A DNA stretch of 64,000 nt. Origin: JBBQYA01 sp031412335. GTDB lineage: Bacteria > Bacteroidota > Bacteroidia > Sphingobacteriales > Sphingobacteriaceae. The DNA lies in contig JANOCT010000031.1 in the NCBI GenBank assembly GCA_031412335.1, forward strand, positions 1-64,000. The letters are read 5' to 3'. Each line of letters starts with the position of its first letter. The first letter of the stretch is position 1. Below the pieces are notes generated by a model. The model did not search any database and was not told where the DNA came from. It saw only the letters and a list, made by a program, of their open reading frames with translations. Positions 17,193 through 25,676 of the stretch are shown here, in pieces. The translations under genes were made by a program, and so were the position numbers.

Positions 17193-18008
17193 ATGAAAAA
17201 AATCAACTTATTTCTTTTACCTATCTTATCTCTTTTAATTTTAACAACCAATAGTTGTACAAAAAATGAAGATGGAACCAGCGGTGGAATTAACTTATTC
17301 AGCCTTCAAAATGATAAAGATTTAGGATTGCAAGTGAAAGGACAAATAGAAGCTGAACCGGCTAATTATCCTATTTTATCGGAAGCTCAATATCCGGTCG
17401 CGTACCAAAACATTAAGCGAATAACCCAAACGATCTTAAATTCAGGAAAAGTAAAATACAAAGATGACTTTGTTTGGGAAGTAAAAATTATAAGAGATGA
17501 CACAACATTAAATGCGTTTTGCACGCCAGGTGGTTATATTTATGTGTACACTGGTTTAATAAAATACTTGGACACAGAAGATCAGCTGGCAGGTGTAATG
17601 GGACATGAAATTGCCCATGCTGATAAGCGACATTCAACCGATGCACTTACCCGCCAGTATGGAATTAGTTTTTTGTTGCAATTGATTTTAGGTTCCGATC
17701 CTTCTGTGCTTTCACAAGTTGCGAATACCTTGCTTACACTACAATACAGCCGTGCAAACGAAACTGAAGCAGACGAAAGTTCGGTTACTTATTTATGCCC
17801 TACATTATACAAAGCAAATGGAGCTGCTGGCTTTTTCGAAAAGCTAAATGCTGCAGGAGGTGGTACCAGACCACCAGTATTTTTAAGTACGCACCCAAAT
17901 CCAGATAACAGGATTGAAAATATTAATACTAAAAATATGGAGTTGGGTTGCACAGGAACTAGCACTAACACGAATGAATACGCTGCTTTTAAGGCAAGTT
18001 TGCCTTAG
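17193..18008 (+). CDS. M48-family metalloprotease, lipoprotein
   Basis: 271 residues from the ATG at 17193. An upstream in-frame ATG at 17169 would overlap rsgA and bury the signal. Signal and lipobox end at Cys22 (TTNSC). The zinc-binding HExxH is His138-Glu-Ile-Ala-His142 (GHEIAHADKRHS), and the downstream NETEAD carries the third ligand. It resembles BepA/LoiP-type periplasmic M48 peptidases that act on outer-membrane proteins or the envelope. No TPR repeats are present. A strong terminator follows, ending the metH-metF-rsgA-M48 unit. Confidence 0.93.
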   Translation: MKKINLFLLPILSLLILTTNSCTKNEDGTSGGINLFSLQNDKDLGLQVKGQIEAEPANYPILSEAQYPVAYQNIKRITQTILNSGKVKYKDDFVWEVKIIRDDTTLNAFCTPGGYIYVYTGLIKYLDTEDQLAGVMGHEIAHADKRHSTDALTRQYGISFLLQLILGSDPSVLSQVANTLLTLQYSRANETEADESSVTYLCPTLYKANGAAGFFEKLNAAGGGTRPPVFLSTHPNPDNRIENINTKNMELGCTGTSTNTNEYAAFKASLP

Positions 18009-18025
18009 TAGCAATTAGCTTATAG

Positions 18026-18063
18026 AAAAAAGCCAATCTGTTTTTTTGCAGATTGGCTTTTTT
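18026..18063 (+). terminator. Rho-independent terminator after the M48 protease
   Basis: A 15-bp perfect stem, AAAAAAGCCAATCTG with CAGATTGGCTTTTTT, closes a T-rich 8-nt loop. The A/T ends make it potentially active in both directions. Confidence 0.93.
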
Positions 18064-18305
18064 GTTTTGTTAATGACTTCAGCAATGAATTTTATCTATT
18101 TTTTGCAAATTCATAATCTGATTCGGAGAATGTCTAGGTTACATTACTTGGCTTGTGTTGTTTTAGATATGATTTAAGATTCGTCATACCAAAAGCATTC
18201 TTAGTAATTTATCTTCAATCAGAAAATAATCAACTAATACAAAAACCAAAGCTAACCCAAAAACAACAATAAATTTCAAACACTCAATTTTGCTACCTTT
18301 AACTC
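18064..18305. other. Intergenic region before dtd
   Basis: About 240 AT-rich bases without a recognisable gene or RNA. A CAATTTTG sequence near 18287, one base from the TAnnTTTG consensus, may be the dtd promoter. Confidence 0.4.
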
Positions 18306-18758
18306 ATGCGAGCCATCATACAAAGGGTAAGTCAAGCTTCCGTAGTCATTATCGATCAAGATACTCAAACTATTGAAAATGGTTTATTGGTTTTATTTGG
18401 AATTGAAGAATCCGATACAGAGGAAGATGTAGTTTGGCTTGCAAAAAAAATCAATGGGCTTCGAATTTTTTCAGATGAAAAAGGCTTAATGAATTTGGCG
18501 TTAAATGACATTGAAGCAGAAGTTTTATTAATAAGTCAATTCACACTATTTGCAGAAACCAAAAAAGGAAACCGACCGGGTTTCAGCCGAGCCGCACGTC
18601 CAGAAAAAGCAATTCCACTGTATGAATCAATGATAAAACAGTTGAATCTACTTTGCCACAAAACCATAAAAACTGGCATTTTTGGTGCCGATATGAAAGT
18701 ACATTTAGTAAATGATGGCCCGGTTACCATTTTTATAGACACTAAAAATAAAGAATGA
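18306..18758 (+). CDS. dtd: D-aminoacyl-tRNA deacylase
   Basis: Removes D-amino acids mischarged on tRNA. At 150 residues it is the exact family length. It begins with MRAIIQRVSQASV and carries the SQFTLFAET block and the C-terminal NDGPVTIFID motif of the cross-subunit active site. It is followed 21 bases later by a MazG-like nucleotide pyrophosphatase, giving a small two-gene quality-control unit. Confidence 0.96.
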   Translation: MRAIIQRVSQASVVIIDQDTQTIENGLLVLFGIEESDTEEDVVWLAKKINGLRIFSDEKGLMNLALNDIEAEVLLISQFTLFAETKKGNRPGFSRAARPEKAIPLYESMIKQLNLLCHKTIKTGIFGADMKVHLVNDGPVTIFIDTKNKE

Positions 18759-18779
18759 AAAAATTTAAATTATCCCACC

Positions 18780-19109
18780 ATGACAATTGACGAAGCACAA
18801 AAACAAGTAGATCTTTGGATTAAAACCAACGGAGTTCGTTATTTTTCCGAGCTTACAAATTTGGCTATCTTAACGGAAGAAGTTGGAGAAGTTGCCAGAA
18901 TTATGTCGAGAAAATATGGAGATCAATCTTTTAAAAATAAAGAAAGTGAAAAAGAATTGGGAGATGAACTTGCCGATGTACTTTTTGTATTAATATGCAT
19001 TGCCAATCAAACCGGGATTGATTTAACCAACGCATTAGCAAAAAATATGGATAAGAAAACCAAGCGAGATAGCGAACGCCACAAAAATAATCCTAAACTT
19101 TCCAGCTAA
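18780..19109 (+). CDS. MazG-like nucleotide pyrophosphohydrolase
   Basis: 109 residues, a single all-alpha NTP-PPase domain. The metal-binding signature is visible as LTEEVGEVAR followed by ELGDELADVLF, i.e. the EExxE and ExxD pattern of MazG/dUTPase-like enzymes that hydrolyse (d)NTPs to monophosphates. The exact substrate is unknown. Its last 17 bases overlap the convergent comB gene. Confidence 0.9.
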   Translation: MTIDEAQKQVDLWIKTNGVRYFSELTNLAILTEEVGEVARIMSRKYGDQSFKNKESEKELGDELADVLFVLICIANQTGIDLTNALAKNMDKKTKRDSERHKNNPKLSS

Positions 19110-19818
19110 GATTATTGAGTGCGGTAATTTTATTTCCAAGCAAAGCAGGCACTGTGGTACAAATATCAATATTCAAACAAAACTGAATATCTTCTTCAAT
19201 GTTCAATTCTTCTAGTCGAATTGTGTGTGATGATTGTTTGAGAAATCCTCTCAAATCATTTTTAGCTTGCAGAAACAAGGTTAAGGCAGCAATTCCAGCA
19301 TCATCTGCTACAAAACCATCTACCGACATTTTATCAATTACGGCTCCGGCAAATAGTGTATCTTCCAGATTAAATTTGTTTTTCCACCCAGCACATAACA
19401 ATAATATATTTCGGTTCTGTGAGATCAAAAATTGTGAAACAGCGCTTAAATTAAGAAATGATCCTATGATTACTTTATGTGCTTTTCTAGCTCTTTCAAT
19501 GGCTTGAGTTCCATTGGTGGTTGTAAGAACAATCCGTTTATCTTTTACTTTTTCAGCAGTGTAGGCAAAAGGCGAATTTCCAAAATCAAACCCTTTAACC
19601 ACTTCACCATTACGCTCGGCAGCTAATAAATATCCTTTATTTTGATAAGATATGCATTCTTCTAAAGTAGCAACAGGTAGAATTTCTAAAGCTCCGTTTT
19701 CTATTCCAAAACAAATAGAGGAGGTAGCTCTGAAAATATCGATAACCACTACAACCGATTCAGAAATGTCGTAATAATCTAACATTGCTGGAGTGAAACA
19801 AACTTCAATTTTATTCAT
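19093..19818 (-). CDS. comB: 2-phosphosulfolactate phosphatase family protein
   Basis: 241 residues. The family features VVVVIDIFRATSSI, AERNGEVVKGFDFGNSP and VLTTTNGTQAIERA are clear. ComB removes phosphate from 2-phosphosulfolactate, a step of coenzyme M or sulfolactate formation. Homologues occur in many bacteria without coenzyme M, and no other sulfonate gene is in this window, so the physiological role is open. It lies downstream of gcvT (5-base gap), probably in the rnhB-gcvT-comB direction. Confidence 0.88.
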   Translation of the reverse strand: MNKIEVCFTPAMLDYYDISESVVVVIDIFRATSSICFGIENGALEILPVATLEECISYQNKGYLLAAERNGEVVKGFDFGNSPFAYTAEKVKDKRIVLTTTNGTQAIERARKAHKVIIGSFLNLSAVSQFLISQNRNILLLCAGWKNKFNLEDTLFAGAVIDKMSVDGFVADDAGIAALTLFLQAKNDLRGFLKQSSHTIRLEELNIEEDIQFCLNIDICTTVPALLGNKITALNNLSWKV

Positions 19819-19823
19819 CGGAA

Positions 19824-20915
19824 TTACAATACCTGATTTACAAATGGAATTTTTGCCACAATTGCAGCTACTTTCTGATCTCTAATTTTAATATAAAATG
19901 TAGAACCTTGACGTGCATATGCGGTTTCAACATATCCCATCCCAATTGCTTTTTGCAAAGTTGGTGATTGAGTTCCGGAGGTTACTTTTCCAATAACTTT
20001 ACCACTTTCGTCAACAATTTCGTAATCATGACGGGGAATTCCACGCTCAGTCATTTCAAAACCAATTAATTTACGGGTAACACCTTGTTCTTTTTGCTTT
20101 AACAATTCAGTTGAGTTAGTAAAGTGTTTACTAAATTTAGTAATCCAGCCTAAACCAGCTTCTATCGGCGATGTAGTATCATCAATATCATTTCCATACA
20201 AGCAATACCCCATTTCTAATCTCAACGTATCTCTTGCTCCCAAACCAATTGGTTCTATTCCTTCAGTTTTTCCAGCTTCAAAAATCTTATCCCAAATTAT
20301 TTCTGCGTGCTCATTATCAAAATATAATTCGAACCCACCTGCACCAGTATAGCCAGTTGACGAAATTAAAACATTTGAAATGCCTGCAAATACACCCTTT
20401 TCAAACGTATAATATTCCATTTCCGAAAGATTAACATCAGTTAGTGATTGTAAAGCCGCTGCTGCTTTTGGACCTTGTACTGCCAATAAAGAAGTTTTCT
20501 CAGAAATATCCTGCATTAGCACTCCTAAATCATTAAATTTCGAAATCCAATTCCAATCTTTTTCAATATTACTGGCATTTACTACCAGCATATATGTTTC
20601 TGCGTTAATGCGGTACACCAATAAATCATCTACAATTCCTCCATTTTCATTAGGCAAACAAGAATATTGAACTTTACCATCAAATAATTTAGAAACATCA
20701 TTACTGGTTACTTTTTGAATTAGTTCTGCTGCGTTTGGCCCTTTCAATAAAAACTCACCCATGTGCGAAACATCAAAAACTCCTACACCATTTCTAACTA
20801 TTGAATGTTCATGATTAATGCCTTTAGCATATTGTACTGGCATATTATATCCAGCAAATGGAACCATTTTGGCACCCAGCTTTTGATGGTAATGACTTAA
20901 AGCGGTATTTTTCAT
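19824..20915 (-). CDS. gcvT: Glycine cleavage system T protein (aminomethyltransferase)
   Basis: Transfers the methylene group from the H protein-bound intermediate to tetrahydrofolate, releasing ammonia. At 363 residues it is of normal length. It contains GYNMPVQYAKGI near the N-terminus, VFDVSHMGEF, the folate-site GYTGAGGFELYF, and GARDTLRLEMGYCLYGND. The other glycine-cleavage genes are not in the window. It feeds the folate one-carbon pool used by metF and metH. Confidence 0.97.
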   Translation of the reverse strand: MKNTALSHYHQKLGAKMVPFAGYNMPVQYAKGINHEHSIVRNGVGVFDVSHMGEFLLKGPNAAELIQKVTSNDVSKLFDGKVQYSCLPNENGGIVDDLLVYRINAETYMLVVNASNIEKDWNWISKFNDLGVLMQDISEKTSLLAVQGPKAAAALQSLTDVNLSEMEYYTFEKGVFAGISNVLISSTGYTGAGGFELYFDNEHAEIIWDKIFEAGKTEGIEPIGLGARDTLRLEMGYCLYGNDIDDTTSPIEAGLGWITKFSKHFTNSTELLKQKEQGVTRKLIGFEMTERGIPRHDYEIVDESGKVIGKVTSGTQSPTLQKAIGMGYVETAYARQGSTFYIKIRDQKVAAIVAKIPFVNQVL

Positions 20916-20969
20916 TCTTATGTCTAAAGGTTAAATGTAGTAAAAGTTTTAAAACTGCCTTGGATATAC

Positions 20970-21551
20970 CTAAATAGCACCTTTAAAAGTTTTTCTGTGA
21001 TGAACGGTAGTTCCAAACTCCTGAACTGCAAGTCGATGAGCTAAGGTTCCATATCCCTTATTGGTTTTCCAGCTATAATTTTCGTGGCTTAGAGAAAGTT
21101 CTTCCATCCAATCATCACGAAAAGTTTTTGCTAAAACCGACGCAGCAGCAATAGATAAATAAATATCATCGCCTCCTACAATGCATGTATTCGGAATTTC
21201 TAAATACGGTTTAAAACGATTACCATCAATTAATAAAAACCCTGGTTGTATAGGTAGGTAAGATATCGCCCGATGAAATGCTAAATACGTTGCATTCAGA
21301 ATATTCATTTCATCAATCTCTTCTGGAATTGAAACTCCAATAGCCCAACTTATGGCATTTTTTTTTATTTCTAACTGTAAAGTACTTCGTTGATTTTTAG
21401 TTAACTTTTTTGAATCTCGTAATATATCATTTTTGTAATCGACAGGTAAAATCACAGCAGCAGCAACTACCGGCCCAGCTAGGCAACCTCTTCCGGCTTC
21501 ATCACAACCTGCCTCGTTTAGTATTTTTCGTTGGTAATAAGATTTAAGCAT
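20970..21551 (-). CDS. rnhB: Ribonuclease HII
   Basis: Cuts RNA in RNA-DNA hybrids, including single ribonucleotides in DNA. Catalytic CDEAGRG places Asp17-Glu18 at the N-terminus. LLIDGN and SIAAASVLAKTFRD supply the other conserved acidic and helical blocks, and NKGYGTLAH the substrate-contacting segment. 193 residues, a normal length. It is transcribed ahead of gcvT with a 54-base gap. Confidence 0.97.
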   Translation of the reverse strand: MLKSYYQRKILNEAGCDEAGRGCLAGPVVAAAVILPVDYKNDILRDSKKLTKNQRSTLQLEIKKNAISWAIGVSIPEEIDEMNILNATYLAFHRAISYLPIQPGFLLIDGNRFKPYLEIPNTCIVGGDDIYLSIAAASVLAKTFRDDWMEELSLSHENYSWKTNKGYGTLAHRLAVQEFGTTVHHRKTFKGAI

Positions 21552-21557
21552 TTTTAA

Positions 21558-21600
21558 TATAAATAGCCCTCAATTATAAATAGCCCTCGGTTTTCAACCG
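21558..21600. repeat. Short direct repeat and hairpin between rnhB and a GT9 gene
   Basis: TATAAATAGCCCTC occurs twice (21558-21571 and 21575-21588), immediately followed by the hairpin CGGTT-TTC-AACCG (21588-21600). It looks like a small decayed extragenic element. The function is unknown. Confidence 0.6.
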
Positions 21601-21631
21601 TTTAACATTCGTGCATTCATGACATTGCAAA

Positions 21632-22657
21632 CTAATTTCCAATTAGCTTAACAACCTTTTCCATTACTTCCACATGCGTTATTAAATCAATACAAGGGGA
21701 TTCAGGTCGCACACAATGAATTTGATCGCAAGGATTACATTCCAAAACATGATGAATAAATGTTGTTTTTTTGCCATACGGATAAAAAGTAATCGGCTCC
21801 CCTGGACCAAACAATCCTATCGCAGGTACCGAACTTGCAGCAGCAATATGCAGCGGACCACTTTCATTTCCAATAAACAATTTTGCTTTATTACACAAAG
21901 CAGAAAATTGCAAAAGTGTAAATTTACCAGCAATAGAAAAAGTCACGAAATTTAAATCTTTTTGTATTAATTTAATTACTTCAACATCACTTTCATCTCC
22001 GACAAATATGATATCGAGCTTATGTTTTTCTTTTAATTCTAACGCTAATCGACTAAAGTTTTTTTCAGACCATCTTCTTAACATTCGCCTAGCACCTGTA
22101 TGAAAAAGTACAAAATTAGTTAGTTCATTTTTTTGCATAAATTCCTCTGCAGCAAATTTATCTTCATCAGATGGGAATAATTTCAATTCAAAATCCAATG
22201 GTCTATTAATTTTTAAAGGCTCTAAAATTTGAAAATTTGTTTCAACTTCATGAGGATGTCCACCTTTCATTTTATTATTCCATCGCACTTGAGCACGGTC
22301 TATCCTAAAATCTGGAGGATGTTTAATTTCATATTTCAGCGTTTCGAAGTTTCCTCGCAAGTCAGCTATTAAATTGTATTTTGATTCTAAATCTGCAACT
22401 GCAAAAACAATTTTATCAATTGAAGGATCATTTTTAATCAAATTGCCAATAAATGGTTTGCAGAGTAGGGTAATCTGCGCCTTAGGATATTTATTTTTTA
22501 GTGAATAAAAAACATGCAACGAATTCACCACGTCACCTATTTCGTCAAGTTTTATGATAAGAATTTTTTGAAAGTTCAATTTTTCTGGCTTTTTGCCCAA
22601 ATTAATTAACCTCGAAAGCATCATAGAAAGGAAATAAATAATTTTTTCTTTCTTCAT
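21632..22657 (-). CDS. Glycosyltransferase family 9 (ADP-heptose-type LPS transferase)
   Basis: 341 residues with the two-domain GT-B pattern of heptosyltransferases. An N-terminal ILIIKLDEIGDVV donor-fold strand is followed by the C-terminal LFIGNESGPLHIAAASSVPAIGLFGPGEP, the family hallmark. A cysteine-rich tail (CNPCDQIHC) is common in Bacteroidota members. It probably adds a sugar to lipopolysaccharide core at the inner face of the cytoplasmic membrane. It is divergent from the flippase gene next door. The exact sugar cannot be inferred. Confidence 0.9.
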   Translation of the reverse strand: MKKEKIIYFLSMMLSRLINLGKKPEKLNFQKILIIKLDEIGDVVNSLHVFYSLKNKYPKAQITLLCKPFIGNLIKNDPSIDKIVFAVADLESKYNLIADLRGNFETLKYEIKHPPDFRIDRAQVRWNNKMKGGHPHEVETNFQILEPLKINRPLDFELKLFPSDEDKFAAEEFMQKNELTNFVLFHTGARRMLRRWSEKNFSRLALELKEKHKLDIIFVGDESDVEVIKLIQKDLNFVTFSIAGKFTLLQFSALCNKAKLFIGNESGPLHIAAASSVPAIGLFGPGEPITFYPYGKKTTFIHHVLECNPCDQIHCVRPESPCIDLITHVEVMEKVVKLIGN

Positions 22658-22734
22658 ATTCAGATTATTCGATGTTGATCAAATGTTGTTAAACTAAAAT
22701 TTACATCTTTACTCATTATCATCTGTTAACGCTT

Positions 22735-24177
22735 GTGTATCGAAAATTCGTCAGAAATTTAAGTTTTCTGATTTTTGTAAACATCATTATTAAGCCTGTT
22801 TGGATTCTGGGAGTAGATCGTACTATTCAAAATTCTATTGGTCCAGAAAATTACGGTCTTTATTATACCCTTTTTTCCATTTCATTTATTGCTACTGTTT
22901 TCCTCGATTTCGGAATTACCAATTTCAACAACCGAAATATATCAAGACATCCACAACTTATTCATAAATATTTTTCAAATATCCTTTTTTTAAAGGTTTT
23001 TCTTACCATTGCTTACTTTTTTATTACATTAATTTGGGCTTGGATTTCTGGATATGATTCTAATGCTGTTGGCATCTTGCTTTTATTATGTGCAAATCAA
23101 ACGCTGAGCACATTTTTACTATTTCTTCGCTCAAATATTTCTGCCCTTCAGTTTTTTAAAACCGATTCAATTTTTTCGGCACTCGATAAATTTATTGCCA
23201 TTTTAATTTGTGGAGCTTTCTTATTAATCCCTTCAATTCAACCATTCGTTAACATTTATCTTTTAATTCTATCACAAACAATAGGATTAATAATCAGCAC
23301 AATAGCTGCAAGTATTATCGTTGGCAAACATGTGAAATTCAATTTCAAGATCACAGATTATAAATTTTTGATAATCATCGTTAAAGAAAGTCTGCCATTT
23401 TTGGTTTTAATGTTATTGATGTCCATTTATAGCAAAATAGACACATTTATTTTAGAACGATCTTTAGCCGATGGAGCATTTCAGGTTGGCTTATATGCAA
23501 TGGGCTATCGATTATTAGAAGCTGGAAACCTAATTGCCTTTTTGTTTTCCTCATTGCTCTTCCCTATTTTTTCTAAAATGATAAAGGAAAATGAACCAAC
23601 TGAAAACCTTGTAAAGCTTTCTATTTCTCTGTTGGTTATGCCATCAGTAATTATTTCAACTTTTTGTTTTTTCAACAGAAAAGAAATTATGGAATTATTG
23701 TACACGCAGGCTTCAGGCGATGTGCCCTTAATTTTTGGAATTATCATTCTCACCTTTGTAGCCTCAGCATCTAATTACATTTTCGGTTCTCTGCTAACAG
23801 CTGCTGGCAAAATGAGCTTATTAATAAAAATATCTGTTGTTATGGTTATATTAAATATTGCCCTTAACCTAATACTAATACCCGATTTAGGCGCAGTTGG
23901 TGCTGCTTACTCAACTCTTATCACTCAATTTTCGATAGCAATAGCCCAATTTTTTTTCGCTCGTAAACTATTTGTATTCCAATTTTCGTTACCTAAGATT
24001 ATTTCTTCTATCAGTTTTATTATTTTAATCTCGACCTTATTCTATTTCTTTAAGATGCAATCAGTCAATTATTTTTTGAGTTTTGTAGTAGGGTTTATCG
24101 TTATGATGCTTTTCGCCTTTTTTACCGGATTATTTCCAATCAAAAAAATCTTAAGCACATTTCAAAAAGAGATTTAA
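22735..24177 (+). CDS. Wzx-type polysaccharide flippase (MATE/MOP superfamily)
   Basis: 480 residues, about 12-14 hydrophobic segments throughout, with the N-terminal pattern LGVDRTIQNSIGPENYGLYY and the mid-protein YSKIDTFILERSLADGAFQVGLY typical of Wzx/RfbX repeat-unit flippases. It moves undecaprenyl-linked oligosaccharide across the inner membrane. The start is GTG at 22735. It is followed by chain-length and polymerase genes, completing the core of a Wzy-type export set. Confidence 0.9.
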   Translation: MYRKFVRNLSFLIFVNIIIKPVWILGVDRTIQNSIGPENYGLYYTLFSISFIATVFLDFGITNFNNRNISRHPQLIHKYFSNILFLKVFLTIAYFFITLIWAWISGYDSNAVGILLLLCANQTLSTFLLFLRSNISALQFFKTDSIFSALDKFIAILICGAFLLIPSIQPFVNIYLLILSQTIGLIISTIAASIIVGKHVKFNFKITDYKFLIIIVKESLPFLVLMLLMSIYSKIDTFILERSLADGAFQVGLYAMGYRLLEAGNLIAFLFSSLLFPIFSKMIKENEPTENLVKLSISLLVMPSVIISTFCFFNRKEIMELLYTQASGDVPLIFGIIILTFVASASNYIFGSLLTAAGKMSLLIKISVVMVILNIALNLILIPDLGAVGAAYSTLITQFSIAIAQFFFARKLFVFQFSLPKIISSISFIILISTLFYFFKMQSVNYFLSFVVGFIVMMLFAFFTGLFPIKKILSTFQKEI

Positions 24178-24225
24178 CCATTGCCAAACCAATAAATTAC
24201 TACTTTTACCCAAATTTTTACACTA

Positions 24226-25668
24226 ATGCAAGACGAGAAGGCTTATTCCTTTGATATAATCAACCTATTAAAAACGATCTTTAAATGGAAATGGCAAATT
24301 TTATTAGTAGTTGCAATAGCAGCGATTAGTACTTTAATTTTTTCTGGACCCAGCTTTATAACTCCAAAATTTAAAGCATCTGTTATTCTATATCCTACCG
24401 CAAGTAGTTCCATTTCTGGTTCTGTATTATCAAGCAACCCTTCATTCCGCGAACGTGGAATATTAGAATTCGGTGAAAAGGAACAAGCTGAACAACTGAT
24501 GCAAATTTTACAAAGCGATGAAATTAAATTAAAAGTTATTAATCGCTTTAATCTTTTCGAACATTACAAAGTAGATACTGCTTCACCCATAAAATACACC
24601 TACGTAAAAACCAAATTCAAAAAGAATTTCAGCTTCGAACGTACTGAATTTATGGCAATAGAAATAACTGTAATGGACGAAAGTGCTCAGCTAGCATCAG
24701 ATATGGCAAATTATTTGGCTACAGAATTAGATAGTATTAAAAATAATATTCAGAATGATCGTGCTAAAAATGCCTATTCAATTTTAAAGAGACAATATGC
24801 AAGCAAAAAACAAACGATGGATTCTATTCAAAGAGAGTTGGATGTTTTGCGATCCAGGGGTATGTATGATTATTTTTCTCAATCTGGTCAAATCAATCAA
24901 AAGTTTTTAGATGCCTCCCAAATATTTAATCAAGAAAGTGGAAAGCTGGAAACTTTTTCAAAAAACAGAGCGGATATTCAAAAGTCCATTTCAGAAATAA
25001 ATCAAAAACTGAGGGAATATCGTAAAAAAGGAATATTTAATTATGATGATCAATCTGCTGATTTGAACGAAAGTTATACGCTTGCACAAGGCAATTTGCA
25101 ATTAGAAACAGGTAAATTAAAATCTTATGAAAAATCAAATTTGCCGGCCTCAGATTCTATCGTGGTTAGAACTAAAGCTAGAATTGATGGCTATCAAGAA
25201 GTTTTAAAAACACTTGAACCTCGCTTAAATACCCTAGCAAATGAAGGTGGAGATTTTGTTATGTATCAAAGTCAGTTAGAAATTGAAATGGCTCGTTTGC
25301 GTGAATTAAAATTAAGTGAAGATTTATCTAAAGTTAGATTTACTGCTGCTGCCGAAGAAATGAATTCACTTCGACCGCAAATAGAAAACATAAAACGCTA
25401 TGGCGGTGAGTATGTAAATTTTGTAAATAATTTAGAATTGGAACGCAAAGATTTAATGACATTGAAAACACTATATGATAATGCAAAGGTAGATTTTGAA
25501 CAAAAAATTCCTCAGAAATTTATCGTTAATTCTGCAACTAGGCCAGAAGTGAAAATTTTCCCAGTACGATCTCTTATGGTTGTAATTGCCGCAATTGGTG
25601 CTTTTTTCCTATCAGTTATCGTTATTCTTTTTGTCGAATTTGCACTTCCTTCTTTCAACAAAAGATAA
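24226..25668 (+). CDS. Wzz-type polysaccharide chain-length/co-polymerase protein
   Basis: 480 residues. Membrane segments lie at about 23-43 (ILLVVAIAAISTLIF) and 450-472 (VVIAAIGAFFLSVIVILF), flanking a long periplasmic, largely coiled-coil domain, with the proline-rich motif (ATRPEVKIFPVRS) before the second segment. This is the Wzz polysaccharide co-polymerase layout, without the cytoplasmic tyrosine-kinase domain. It contains a repeated motif R(S/K)RG/KKG-(M/I)-(Y/F)-(D/N)YDD near residues 210 and 270. It is encoded between the flippase and the polymerase. Confidence 0.88.
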   Translation: MQDEKAYSFDIINLLKTIFKWKWQILLVVAIAAISTLIFSGPSFITPKFKASVILYPTASSSISGSVLSSNPSFRERGILEFGEKEQAEQLMQILQSDEIKLKVINRFNLFEHYKVDTASPIKYTYVKTKFKKNFSFERTEFMAIEITVMDESAQLASDMANYLATELDSIKNNIQNDRAKNAYSILKRQYASKKQTMDSIQRELDVLRSRGMYDYFSQSGQINQKFLDASQIFNQESGKLETFSKNRADIQKSISEINQKLREYRKKGIFNYDDQSADLNESYTLAQGNLQLETGKLKSYEKSNLPASDSIVVRTKARIDGYQEVLKTLEPRLNTLANEGGDFVMYQSQLEIEMARLRELKLSEDLSKVRFTAAAEEMNSLRPQIENIKRYGGEYVNFVNNLELERKDLMTLKTLYDNAKVDFEQKIPQKFIVNSATRPEVKIFPVRSLMVVIAAIGAFFLSVIVILFVEFALPSFNKR

Positions 25669-25676
25669 ATAGTACG

